Source: Pisaster brevispinus (lineage: Eukaryota > Echinodermata > Asteroidea > Forcipulatida > Asteriidae). From it: a stretch of 64,000 bases of DNA. The stretch is from the NCBI GenBank assembly GCA_023634235.1, contig JAMKCF010000020.1:7874001-7938000 (forward strand), in the 5' to 3' direction. Positions 28,301-36,158 of this stretch are shown here, piece by piece. Numbering within the stretch: the first letter of the stretch is position 1; each line of letters starts with the position of its first letter. A program made the translations under genes and the position numbers. The notes beneath the pieces were generated by a model. The model was given only the letters and a program-made list of their open reading frames with translations, had not been told where the DNA came from and ran no database searches.

Positions 28301-31300
28301 AACCGAGAATCACCGTTCTAAAGCGATCACAATTGATTTAAAGACGAAGAGAAATTACCAATTCGATTTTGTGATATACTCATTTTCCAAATAGATAGAG
28401 TCCTTATGTGAGTGTGGAAAACTTTACAAGCCTCTAACCTCACATTGAAAAGGTGTAAATTGCCATTGTATTCGATACCTTTCCAGTGCAAAATCTGTCA
28501 ACATCCAAAACATCTGATGACGTCATTCTGAGAAAAACGGGTCTCTGCATTTTTGTGCGGGGTTGTTTTGGTATCGAATACAGTGGCAATTTAGATCATT
28601 TTAACGGGAGGTTAGAGTCTTGTATTGTTTTCCCCACTCACACGAGAACTTGGAAAATGAGTACACCACAACATTGAATTAGTCATTGCCCTTTCTCTTT
28701 AAACGAACAAGATGCACTGACAGCGGCCGTTCGATGAATTATTTGGCAGTACTAGAATGGGAGATAGTTGTATGACTAAGTACAATTTATGTTGGGGTGT
28801 GTTATTACGGCAACTGTCTCTTTTACCGAGGAAGTATTCATCATGCTTTTATTTTCATACCAAATGAACACAAGTTGTAACAGGTTTAGTGTTAATATTT
28901 AGAATCCATTGACTCCGTGTTTTCGGTGACAGTGAAATGACAAGAACTGCATAAGCAGATGAACCAGTCGATTTTAAAGGAGACTCTAAAAAGAAAGCAA
29001 AAGTTCAATTAAATTTAAGTTCAATTTGTCTTTACCTGCTGTAACCTTCCGTATGCCTTATACATATATTTTTGGCAATCCACACAGGTCCAAGTCACAC
29101 TCTGACGTTGCTCGAGCAGCCTCAGTGGCCCGTCACTCTAAACCCGTGTGCCAGAGAGCGAAGCAGTACGAGAGTAGCACCGGCGCGCCCTCATCGATCG
29201 AAACAACCTCAATCCAGGTGATCACAACAGAGCGCCAGCCCCTGGACGGCAACGGCAAACTGCTGAGGGAAGGACGTTCGTATACACGCAGTGCGGAGAT
29301 ACTAACGTCCTCGTCCCCAAAACCCCGGAGGAAACGATCCCCCGAAAAGCAGGTCAGGGCCCAGACCCCAGAACCAACTTCTTCAACACGTGTGCAGATT
29401 TTACCCAGGATGTGTTCCACTCCAACTCCTCCTGAGACAACCTCGCGTACAGTGTCGTCTCTGAAGGATTCAGATAGTGAACATGGAAGCAGTTGCAATA
29501 GTAACACAAACTCGGCCTCATCGTCCCCCTCGCTGACTGAGAAAAACATGGGGCCAGGTAAAATCACGGCCAAGCCTATTCTGACGAAGTTCGGTCGGTT
29601 TGACGCGCAGGGTATGCTCCGGGAAACGGACCGGAAATCCTCGCCCCAATCGTCGGATTCAGAGCTGAAAATCGAGACGGATATTGAGAAGAGAATGGCC
29701 GAGATGGAGAGGAGCCGAGTGAGATCTACCAAGAAAATGTTCGAGCAGAATTTGGCGCGTGGAGCTGGAACTCTGCCCAGCCGATCCTTGTCTCCGAGGC
29801 GGGAGCAAGACGATTCATCTGATCAAGAATGCGATGCGGAACGGCACACGGACAGTGAATTGTACACACGTGTCAAATCCCCGACTTCGGAGAAAGACAT
29901 TGCTATGTTTTCTTCCCGTGACAAAGACAGTGCGCCCTCTACTGTTGTAGTTTTAAAAGGCGTTGGAGCCAGTGCTCCTTGTGGCCTTGACTCCCAAAGT
30001 GCTAGAAACACTTCTACCTCTAAACCAAGTGGGCATGCGCATAGCACCCAGCAGCTTACCCCAAGTGCTTCCAATTCCAATGGCAATTCAAGCTCACATC
30101 AGAATATGAAATCAGCCGTTTCTTCCCCGGGCGTACAAGCTTCAAGTCCCCGTGGATCGCCAAAGCTTCACCGCTCCAACTACCCTTGTGCTCCGCCCGG
30201 CTTCCTTTTGCCAAAGAAAATAAACGAAGTCCACTCGTCGACCAAGCGGACCGACAACGTCCCTGTGATGAGCGAGTCTTCCTCTCCTCCCGCGTCCACT
30301 TGGAGACACTCATCAGCACCATCGAAGAACTTCAACATCCCTCTGCCACCGTACCAGATGACCACTTCACAGAAAGCTGAACCTATGTCCGTTATCCCTG
30401 GTCAGCTACCGCGAACTAAGAGCCAAATGCAGGCGAAATCCCGGCCAGTATCCGAGGCTCCCCAGCACTATATCTCCTCGACCGGCGAGGTAGACTCTCC
30501 CGGGTCTCGACGCAAGCGTATCTCTCCCCGGTCTGCCCGAGCCAACTTCTTTGCAGACCTCCCCCCGAGTCTCATGCTTTTGCAGCAGCAGCAGATGAAC
30601 AAACCGAGTACAGAAAGTAGCCGCGAACCAAACAACAATAACAATAATCCACATCGCCCATCACAGCTCAACGTGACGGGGACTAATAAGAATGAAACGG
30701 CTGGTGGCGCTTCAACGAGTCAGTCCAGTCCCAGGGACCATTCACCATCGGGACGGAGCTCCATGTGGACTGCAGCCCCAACAGTGGCTCTCCAACAGCA
30801 ACACTCAAAGATAAAAACCGAAGAACACAGTAGCACCAAAATTGAAACTCAAGTCACAAGTTCTAAACGCCCCTCAGCTGCCGTGTCCCCAACCCGGAGA
30901 GTCCCTACACAATCTGGTTCCCCGAAGATCAGCAAATCCAGCACGTCCAAACACCACAAAAAACGTGCAAAATCAAGCGATAGGGCACAGACCACCCCGC
31001 GATGTGTGACCTTTGCTTCTCCGACCAGCCCCTCCGGACCACTTGTCCCATTGAAACCAAACACTACCCGAGTCACAGTGGTATCGTCGAAGAAGACTGT
31101 GAATACTGTGGAGACGTGCCGGGTGGTGAACTCTTCCTCTTGTGATAAAGGGGTGGCAGATTCTGAGAAACCGAAGGGATCCACTGCTCCAGAGGTGCCG
31201 CTCAAGCCAGCACCAACAGTCACCTTTGACGAAATGGTATGTCTTAAGAAATGATATCAGAATCATTTTAAAATCATTGTTTCAAAAACCAAAGCTTCTC

Positions 31301-33953
31301 TCATCATAGTGGATCATTTCCCATGTTCTGGATTGACTCTTAACATTATTAGCTTTCAACTGTTTTCTAAAATGTGGATAGTCTACTCAGAAAACACTTC
31401 TATTACAAAACGTGGTGTTTTGTATTTGTTTACCCATGAGTGATATCTTGTATCTTCCTCCGTACGACTCGACGTCGTCTTGGTTTTACTCGGGTAAAAG
31501 TATAAACAGATAAAAGTGTAAATAAATACTACAGTATTTTCTCTTGATTTGCTCGGCTCAACAAACATCAAACAAGAACACAAACCACAGTATGCTTGAA
31601 TTGCATGATAGAATACGTGTGTGTGTGTTTAACGAGTTTTTCTAACACAATGTTTTGAGGCTTAACGGTGCATGGCCCGGCTTTTCAGATTTTTTCTCTG
31701 AAAGAGTTGTGACAAATGATGCTGTGTCAAAATGAAAAAAAAAAAAAAAAAAAAAACGTTCGCAAATGATTCAGTCAATGCACAAAATACTTCAATAATT
31801 CGCTTTTAGTTTTTAATTAACTACCACTGATAATTGGCGGAGTGATTTCTAGAAAAAAAGCCTTTAATGAAAGCTTCAATCTTTCTCGAATCTGTAAAAA
31901 TAGCTTTGTAATATTTAAGTCAAAATTGTTGAGGCAAATCGGCCAATCCCCCCCCCCAAAAAAAAGAAAAACAACAACAACAAAAACCTAAACAAACACC
32001 ACCCCACAAATGTTTATAGCATCTTCAAATGCTAACCTTAACTGCATTTTCTGAAGAAAAAAAAACTGAAAAGCGGAAAATCCCTAAATTATCAATTAAC
32101 AATATATTTAGAGCAGGTTGACCCGAGCAACCATCACTTCGGGGTTAGTTTTTCAATTTTGCTTTAGTCTTGGGGAAAAAATGTTTGAAAAAGTCGTTTT
32201 GCATCTTTTTGTATTATTTAATCCACGCAAATTGTTTTAATCAAATTATGTGTGTTTTGCATTTGTCGTTGTGAGTGGATCCATTGCCGTTGTTATAGTT
32301 CACATTGTGCGTACATTCCACGTTGCCTTGAGGAAAATCATCAGGCATTTAAATATCGTCATTTTCGGTTTTTAAAATTGCGCTTCTGAGCGTTCAAAAG
32401 TACAAGGGTTAGTCGTATAAAAATACCAACACTACCGTGTTGAGGAGCCATCCCTAGTTCATTGCATAGTCTCCCGCCATTTTTATAACTCATTTGTTCG
32501 GATACATCACGTGGCTTTTACTAACACTGTTTTCTCCCTCTTTCCCACTTTTCAATAACCCTAATTTCCCCGCCATTCCTCCACCACCGCCGCCGTTTCA
32601 CTAATCCAATAATCTCTGCTTTTCTCACCCCATTTGCAACTTGCCGTCTTTTGTCAATCTGTGTCTCCATAAACTCATACATGCCCAATCCCCAATCGTC
32701 TGTTTTTTTGTCTGACAGTAATAACAATGTTCATTGCTCTTCTCACGCCACTTATTAGTTTCACACCCCTTTGCTTTTAATTGCTTATCATAAAACCACT
32801 TGGTTTTCGTTCAGTTTAAGTTGACCCTTTTATGTATGTATTTATTTATTTTATTCATGAGATGAGGTTTTGGGAACACAACAAAAACAACAACAACAAG
32901 CCATGCAGGCCCTATATTCTTCCTACTTTAGTCTGATTTGCGATTTTTTTATTTATTTATTTTTTTGCCCTTGGAAAAAAAATCAGAAAGACTGTGATTA
33001 AAAAGCCTAACAAATATTGAACTTACACCATATTGCAAAAAGGTCAGCCCTTGTGCACAAAAGCAAATCCTACTTTTCTCCAGGGAACAAAATAATATTA
33101 CGCCTGCATTCAGACCATGCGATTTAACAAGTACAGTCGACGATAAACACAATTTTGTTTTATTTTTTTCGGGGGGGGGGGGGTCCACGTTGCCAAATTA
33201 TTTAGCCCAGTTAAATGTGAATCGTGTTTCAGGTTTCTCCATAAACATGAGTCCATTTTAAAATACATCCTCAAGAACATTTTCCTGTATGTGGTTGTAA
33301 TCAACTTTCCTTATAGCCAAGATATTTTATCAACTGTTGTTTCGCCAAAAGACTGTGTTCAGAGCAAAAGTGTAACAATGCACAAAACAACCCCCAAAAC
33401 TTGAAATAATGGTATTCTATGTCTCTTGACATTGTAAAAAAAACAAAAACAAAAACACCTCCATTATTTTGTGTTTAACACATGTCGTTCCCGTTAGCAT
33501 GTTATGATTATTTTATATTTTGCACAGTTTTTCATTAACCCCTTGTTTCCCATTGTTTTGGTTTGGTTGTGGCACCCCCTGTTTACTGTCTGTCTATCCC
33601 TCTATCTCTTGGGTTTTCTTCTCCCATCTCTCTTTTCTTCTCTTCGATATCTTCTGCACTACTCCCGTCCAACTTTCACCCCCAACGGAACATAGCAGCC
33701 ACGTCACGCCGTCCCCGTCCTCACCCCGCGATTTGCCCGGCCAGCCCCGTCGAGCAACCGCCGGAGGCCTGCCCGGTGGCTCGCCAGTAAACGACTGAAG
33801 ACAAGCACCGGGTCGCTGGACTCTTTGTACCGATCAGAGCGTCGACCGTCCGGTTCGTCGATGTCCGATTATGAGGCGGTTTTGGAGCAGGAAATGTACA
33901 CCGATGAGGGAAACTGTAAGAGGAAGAGGTCGAAAGTTGAGACCACTGTCTAA
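8841..33953 (+). CDS. SOGA/MTCL-like long coiled-coil protein, 3' part of gene (16 exons, at least 1751 codons)
   Basis: Exons are 8841-8945, 12501-12698, 15804-15953, 18592-18810, 20163-21011, 21504-21875, 22299-22466, 23063-23320, 23564-23743, 24472-24510, 24672-24755, 25406-25523, 28038-28063, 28158-28240, 29088-31236 and 33696-33953. All junctions are GT-AG and every phase joins without a stop. In partial numbering, residues 1-833 are charged heptad coiled coil with eleven Trp-centred motifs. Residues 834-950 are a linker plus a short helix. Residues 951-1666 are Ser/Pro/Thr-rich and probably disordered. Residues 1667-1751 end in a basic patch and E-T-T-V. SOGA/MTCL proteins are microtubule-associated coiled-coil scaffolds. 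The call rests on colinear matches by eye around W674-W760 (for example YANEKASWDV and a later ERKxWE block) to the SOGA1 C-terminal coiled coil, recalled from memory. Another long coiled-coil family is possible. The N-terminus is missing, so the start is unknown. Confidence 0.75.
8946..12500 (+). other. Intron; repeat fragments only
   Basis: Begins gttagt and ends ccacag. It contains part of the 350-bp dispersed repeat family (about 9870-9960), a 23-bp tandem duplication at 9971-10015, and otherwise no recognisable coding sequence. Confidence 0.7.
9971..10015 (+). repeat. 23-bp tandem duplication
   Basis: The unit beginning TGAACACTGTCTGTGAC occurs twice in a row. A single, slightly diverged copy with the same downstream sequence (ATTTTGTCAGCTCT) recurs near 13240-13275, so the unit belongs to a dispersed repeat that duplicated locally here. 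Confidence 0.75.
12501..12698 (+). CDS. SOGA/MTCL-like, exon 2 of visible part (66 codons)
   Basis: Phase 0 to phase 0. The acceptor region reads ccacag|ACACAG|GACGAG, so a second AG six bases downstream (start 12507) would remove Thr-Gln without changing frame. The donor is GAG|gtatag. It encodes charged coiled coil with the first Trp motif (W65, MAWRREKAEL). Confidence 0.85.
12699..15803 (+). other. Intron; no gene seen
   Basis: Runs from gtatag to cctcacag. It contains a diverged copy of the 9971 repeat unit (about 13235-13275). Nothing else is recognisable, and the open frames have no family resemblance. Confidence 0.65.
15804..15953 (+). CDS. SOGA/MTCL-like, exon 3 of visible part (50 codons)
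   Basis: The acceptor is tttcctcacag and the donor is GTG|gtatgt, phase 0 on both sides. It starts with a proline-containing linker (EKKPDPTRPD), then a helix whose core is ILDGECWKYRELAEDM (W136). Confidence 0.85.
16073..16425 (+). mobile_element. 5'-truncated LINE, ORF2 C-terminus plus 3' tail
   Basis: The frame 16073-16315 reads like the end of a CR1/L2-type ORF2: a YLSDLL..YQP..LRS segment, then DRSFSIAGPKQWNSIP and FRKRLKTFLF just before the stop. After about 30 bases comes the tail AGCGCTTTGAT...GGCGCTATATAAATAC followed by ATT and AGT triplet repeats, typical of L2-like 3' ends. The reverse-transcriptase core is missing, so it is a dead 5'-truncated insertion in an intron, in the same orientation as the host gene. 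Confidence 0.75.
17567..17830 (+). mobile_element. Decayed LINE reverse-transcriptase fragment with YADD motif
   Basis: On the + strand 17567-17611 reads LLMYADDPKLAGSSS; YADD (17576-17587) is the reverse-transcriptase catalytic motif. After about 90 bases a second segment resumes at another GSSSS and runs SVNAIANNL..VRDLSVS..NANKTENL, as expected for the part just after YADD in CR1-like enzymes. The repeated GSSS and the interposed segment indicate a short internal duplication or insertion. It is non-functional. Confidence 0.6.
18277..18420. mobile_element. 144-bp palindromic TIR element (MITE-like)
   Basis: It begins ACAACCATGTAT and ends ATACATGGTTGT, a perfect 12-base terminal inverted repeat. 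Inside is a second inverted pair, GACGTTTCGAAC (18338-18349) and GTTCGAAACGTC. It has no coding capacity. Confidence 0.7.
18592..18810 (+). CDS. SOGA/MTCL-like, exon 4 of visible part (73 codons)
   Basis: The acceptor is tcctttcaaag and the donor is CAG|gtatgt, phase 0 on both sides. It encodes continuous charged coiled coil with a Trp motif at W198 (EAWAREKSEL). The exon starts with an ATG codon, but its phase-0 acceptor and the coding exons upstream argue that this Met is internal. Confidence 0.88.
18811..20162 (+). other. Intron with two repeat insertions
   Basis: Holds a fragment of the 350-bp repeat family (about 19165-19280) and a TIR element with a G-rich arm (19794-20003). No coding sequence seen. 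Confidence 0.7.
19794..20003. mobile_element. 210-bp TIR element of the GTAACC-poly-G type
   Basis: It starts CAGTGACGTAACC followed by a G run, and ends GGTTACACCACTG. The reverse complement of the end (CAGTGGTGTAACC) matches the start at 11 of 13 bases. A related element lies at 56490-56656. It is non-autonomous with no open frame; a hAT-like origin is only a guess. Confidence 0.7.
20163..21011 (+). CDS. SOGA/MTCL-like, large coiled-coil exon (283 codons)
   Basis: The acceptor is ttccccatcag and the donor is CAG|gttagt, phase 0 on both sides. It is almost entirely charged heptads. Residues 394, 419 and 444 (codons at 20670, 20745, 20820) are Trp in a tandem repeat of exactly 25 residues: DWKAERNEL, SWESDRSKL, SWKVERGQF. 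This is the strongest single coding region of the coiled-coil part. Confidence 0.93.
21205..21360. mobile_element. Retroposon tail with TTTAG repeats
   Basis: Tandem TTTAG units (about 21205-21228) lead into a segment of about 130 bases with the look of a LINE or SINE 3' end. Similar layouts, a T-rich tetra- or penta-nucleotide repeat followed by A-rich sequence, occur near 6895 and 59567. The class is not certain. Confidence 0.4.
21504..21875 (+). CDS. SOGA/MTCL-like, exon 6 of visible part (124 codons)
   Basis: The acceptor is cccgcttatag and the donor is TCG|gtaagc, phase 0 on both sides. It encodes coiled coil with W554 in DEKIWKAEIA, then a long Glu/Lys/Ala-rich helix ending KESLS. Confidence 0.9.
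22299..22466 (+). CDS. SOGA/MTCL-like, exon 7 of visible part (56 codons)
   Basis: The acceptor is cttctccacag and the donor is AGG|gtaaga, phase 0 on both sides. The segment YANEKASWDVKRNELMTRL (W674) is the best match to SOGA1, where I recall a YASDKAAWDV block at the equivalent point. It carries most of the weight of the family call. Confidence 0.9.
23063..23320 (+). CDS. SOGA/MTCL-like, exon 8 of visible part (86 codons)
   Basis: The acceptor is gatttgacag, phase 0. The end is set at GAT|gttcgt, a weak donor chosen because it alone keeps phase 0 into the next exon (LEDQMQTM). It has three Trp motifs: AAWDIERADN (W710), SKWQREF (W742) and KDWEEDKRKL (W760). The last two resemble the paired Trp blocks near the C-terminal coiled coil of SOGA proteins. 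Confidence 0.87.
23564..23743 (+). CDS. SOGA/MTCL-like, exon 9 of visible part (60 codons)
   Basis: The acceptor is ttttaatctag and the donor is GAG|gtatgg, phase 0 on both sides. It is the last long coiled-coil exon, with W802 in KELWRSERADLQKRL. Confidence 0.88.
23878..24215 (-). mobile_element. tRNA-derived SINE
   Basis: Read on the - strand, the head (24215-24142) is tRNA-like. GTCGTGG and CCATGAC pair as a 7-bp acceptor stem, there is an A-box-like TGGCCAAGCAG, and a B box GGTTCGAATCC. The body runs about 200 bases to a tail GCTATATAAGAACCAGTTA followed by TTA/ATT/ACT triplets. The tail resembles that of the LINE at 16073-16425, which suggests mobilisation by an L2-like LINE. It lies in an intron, antisense to the host gene. 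Confidence 0.75.
24472..24510 (+). CDS. SOGA/MTCL-like, 13-codon exon with optional 8-codon extension
   Basis: The acceptor is tttttattttag. Two in-frame donors are visible: CAG|gtaact at 24510 and AAG|gtaaac at 24534. The longer form adds VTMFEEFK. Both keep phase 0, so isoforms are possible. Confidence 0.7.
24672..24755 (+). CDS. SOGA/MTCL-like, linker exon (28 codons)
   Basis: The acceptor is tttgattgcag and the donor is ACG|gtaggt, phase 0 on both sides. It encodes a Ser/Thr/Lys-rich linker without heptads, which marks the end of the main coiled coil. Confidence 0.75.
25251..25331 (+). repeat. AAC/ACA microsatellite
   Basis: A C-rich then A-rich stretch followed by repeated CAACAA triplets, in the intron before 25406. 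It yields a spurious poly-Thr frame. Confidence 0.85.
25406..25523 (+). CDS. SOGA/MTCL-like, exon 12 of visible part (39 codons plus 1 base)
   Basis: The acceptor is gtgctcacag. The end at GCC C|gtgagc gives phase 1 and joins exactly to the phase-1 start of the next exon (C|GT = Arg). Two other donors in the same open frame (ACG|gttaag at 25570 and GAG|gttctt at 25591) would leave in phase 0 and break the downstream frame. The sequence is Lys/Glu-rich and polar. Confidence 0.7.
25524..28037 (+). other. Intron with nested inverted-repeat elements
   Basis: It holds an element bounded near 26368 and 26757, into which a second TIR element (about 26387-26520) is inserted. The acceptor at the 3' end follows a long pyrimidine tract (27977-28017). 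No coding sequence recognised. Confidence 0.65.
26368..26757. mobile_element. Composite: outer TIR element with an inner MITE
   Basis: GGCAGCAGACTTACCAGGT at the left and ACCTGATAAGTCTGCTGCC at the right form an inverted pair. The inner segment from about 26387 to 26520 is a diverged copy of the GGGCCCAATTTCATAGAG element seen intact at 41092-41287. A short relative of the outer element is at 44667-44818. Confidence 0.6.
28038..28063 (+). CDS. SOGA/MTCL-like, 26-base micro-exon
   Basis: The acceptor gcactaaag follows a strong pyrimidine tract and the donor is CAG|gtagga. Entered in phase 1 it reads (R)DHIGKRLQ and leaves in phase 0. It is accepted because both phases fit the exons on either side and the joined peptide is helical. 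Confidence 0.65.
28158..28240 (+). CDS. SOGA/MTCL-like, exon 14 of visible part (27 codons plus 2 bases)
   Basis: The acceptor is gaatttgtag and the donor is AAGAG|gtaatc. It encodes the amphipathic helix ALRRIALVQDDLACFQ and on to EASRPK. It leaves in phase 2, matching the AG|G split Arg at the start of the next exon. Confidence 0.78.
28249..28340 (+). repeat. 46-bp tandem duplication beside a splice donor
   Basis: Two adjacent 46-base copies (28249-28294 and 28295-28340), each starting CGTAGTAACCGAGAATC and ending near GATTTA, differ at a few positions. They begin eight bases after the exon end at 28240. Confidence 0.85.
28338..28707. mobile_element. About 370-bp palindromic TIR element
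   Basis: The left arm (from TTTAAAGACGAAGAGAAATT) and right arm (ending CCCTTTCTCTTTAAACG) are imperfect inverted copies for well over 100 bases. The inner boundaries GTATTCGATACC and GGTATCGAATAC are a near-perfect pair. It is related to the element at 2468-2985. Confidence 0.75.
29088..31236 (+). CDS. SOGA/MTCL-like, large exon for the disordered Ser/Pro/Thr-rich region (about 716 codons)
   Basis: The acceptor is atccacacag, entered in phase 2. The donor ATG|gtatgt leaves in phase 0. Residues 951-1666 are rich in Ser, Pro, Thr and basic residues and have no clear fold. One charged helical island (IEKRMAEMERSRVRSTKKMF, about 29680-29740) interrupts the disorder. Gln, Asn and His/Lys runs occur near 30580-30650 and 30950. 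If the last intron were retained, the protein would end six codons later at 31254. Many Ser-Pro sites suggest phosphorylation, which is inference. Antisense open frames here are shadows of the GC-rich codon use. Confidence 0.92.
31237..33695 (+). other. Last intron; simple repeats only
   Basis: Contains a poly-A run (about 31737-31756), A- and T-rich low complexity, and a poly-G run (33171-33183). A long pyrimidine tract (about 33580-33690) precedes the final acceptor. No exon was recognised inside. Confidence 0.65.
33696..33953 (+). CDS. SOGA/MTCL-like, terminal exon ending in a PDZ ligand (85 codons plus stop)
   Basis: The acceptor is cggaacatag|CAG, or the same frame three bases later. 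Joined in phase 0 to 31236 it stays open to TAA at 33951-33953. The N-terminal half is Arg/Pro-rich. The second half (GSLDSLYRSERRPSG, MSDYEAVLEQEMYTDEG) looks like conserved acidic sequence. It ends KRKRSK then VETTV: a basic patch and a class I PDZ-binding motif (Thr at -2, Val at 0). Another frame is open for about 90 bases and reads plausibly, but it stops at TGA and does not fit the phase. Confidence 0.7.
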   Translation, partial: QPRHAVPVLTPRFARPAPSSNRRRPARWLASKRLKTSTGSLDSLYRSERRPSGSSMSDYEAVLEQEMYTDEGNCKRKRSKVETTV

Positions 33954-34353
33954 AGAAGAGCACTATTTACATTTTTATAAAATTGTGGGCCAAACCGTTT
34001 ACAAGATTTACACTGAAATCAGGTACCAAAAAGGGCAATACTCTCAACTGGGTAGCTAATAACGAAGTCAGCAAATCAAACATTATCACTGAAATTAATT
34101 GAATCATACTAGCTGATGTACACAAAATCATTTATCTACATTTTGCTCTCGGGGGCAACCCTCTGGTGCTTTTTTTGTAAGGAAAGGCAATAATTGAGCA
34201 CTTGGGAAAAATTGCTCGTGTGGCTGTTCTCCGTAAACTTTTGGCCAAGTAAAACGATTTCCTCCGAATAGTTCCGTGCAATTGACGATTGACTTGACCG
34301 AGATTTGCTTGTCAAAAGTGGCCCTTGTCTAAACTACAAACGAGATTAATAAT

Positions 34354-34359
34354 AATAAA
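34354..34359 (+). promoter_or_regulatory. Candidate polyadenylation signal for the SOGA/MTCL-like gene
   Basis: First AATAAA after the stop codon, about 400 bases into the presumed 3' UTR. Others lie further on (34617 and near 35726). The choice is positional only. Confidence 0.3.
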
Positions 34360-35966
34360 AATACTTTTTTTTAGTATACCTATTTACATAAGAAATAATT
34401 AACCCCTTGTTTAGTTAAATTTTCATATCATTGTGGCGAGTCTAATAATTGCTCAAACTTATTACATGTACATTTAGCGAAGCCCTCTTTTGATAACACC
34501 GGGCACAATTTTGTGTTGTTTTGACGCCAGCTCTAATCATTTAAAAGGTAATGGTAAATTGAAAATTTATTAAAGAACGCCTTACCTAAAGTGTATAGCA
34601 GGAATTTTACCTGTAAAATAAATATTCAAAGTTAACTGCTAAACAAAAGTTTTGCCTGCCATGATAAACAGAGGGCGCCCTCTGTTCCAACAGGTGGTGT
34701 CATACATCCGTCGGTCAAGATTTAGTCAAGAAGGTGATAAATGGTTGCCCCGTACCAAAGAAAAGATCATTTTCCATTAATTTATTTACTACAACTCCGA
34801 GCCTTTTTTCTTGACGTTTTTCACTTGGTGTACAGTCGCAGGATTTCTCTCACAGTTTCACTTTTTACAAATGAGGTTTTGAGCTCAATGACGCACATAA
34901 ATTTGTCATAACCTCATCTTCTGATGAGGTATTGTATTTTGCCAAATTCGGTGTGGACGGAACTTTGTAATTTCTTACTTTTTTTATAGAAACGATGCAA
35001 CGGACATTTTTGATAGCTTACTTAGCCTTATTACCTTGCGAGCAATTTTTTAAACAGGGTTTTTAGCACCGTTGTTTGGTAGCTGCTGCGAATTGTACAA
35101 CAGCACCAAATTGCAATTTAGAAGTAGATAACAATTCTCGTACATTTCAAAGGTTGATCACAAATAATTAAATTATTCGATTAGACAAACGGGAAACTGT
35201 TGTAGCTAATGGCTTTGGAAGCAGAGTTTGATACGCCTTTCATGAATTATGAATATCATAACGTAAAATGCATTTTTCAATTGGTCGGGGTGTAATGACC
35301 AATCCCTCGTAAAACATGAAAATGTTTGTAGATGTATGCCTATATTTTATATTCTTTATATTCCAAAAATGAAATGATGCCTCGTACGTCATGAAAAAAG
35401 TACCGAACACCTAAGGGGTAACACCTCTGTATTAATTAATTAATTGATTTATAATTGTGATCAATTTTGAATTTGTAAATTTCACAATGTAATTGTCCAG
35501 TTTTAAATGGCAGAGATTATGCACCTGATGTTCAAGCAATGAATAGAGATACTGCGAAACTATAGACCTTGAAATATGTAAATTGCACATCACGCGTGCG
35601 CACGAACACTATACTGAGAGGGAACATATCGCGCCCTTTTTATGTGGCCAATGGTGGCGTGACGCATATGCGTTTGTAATGGACCCCTTGCATGACGCAA
35701 AACGCTTCGTCCTTCAAATGCCTTTGTAATAAATAGACTCATTTGCTTGTTAAAATATTGGTATGCATGGTAACATTATTACCCAACAACAACGAAAACA
35801 AACGAACGAATCTAACTGCTACCGTTGTCATCTGTGCTATGTAATTAATTTATAAACATTCTCTGCTTACAGGTACGTGAAGAAATTATTTGTTGACTTT
35901 GACTCTATTAAATATTGAATGCAGTTAGATTTGTATGTACTCATTCTAAAACATCCGGGTAAGAAC

Positions 35967-36158
35967 TGACCCTGTTCCATGTCCCATGGGCCTGACCTTG
36001 TCAGTATGACCCGGAATCTGTGTCTAAATTACCCAGAAACGGGTCGAACTGACGCAGAATCCGATTTAAATGCAAATTTTAAAGCCACTTTCCGGTTTTA
36101 CTGACCCGGAAATGGGTCAGGCACTCTGGTATCCCGAATTTGGGTCAAACTCTGACCC
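35967..36158. promoter_or_regulatory. Cluster of TGACCC/GGGTCA half-sites
   Basis: Within 192 bases there are TGACCC at 35967, 36007, 36102 and 36153, TGACCT at 35993, and GGGTCA at 36114 and 36142, plus the near-match GGGTCG at 36041. Pairs are arranged as inverted repeats with short spacers. These match nuclear-receptor half-sites, but a decayed tandem repeat could look the same. Confidence 0.4.

Noticed and set aside
29133..29732. 199-codon antisense open frame over the large SOGA/MTCL-like exon
   Set aside because: It mirrors a strongly supported coding exon whose GC-rich codons suppress antisense stops. It has no splice context and no family resemblance. Other antisense frames at 30849-31266 are rejected for the same reason.
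33520..33798. Alternative reading of the last SOGA/MTCL-like exon ending GGSPVND
   Set aside because: It reads plausibly but does not match the phase-0 donor at 31236 and stops early. The phase-0 frame is open through to VETTV.
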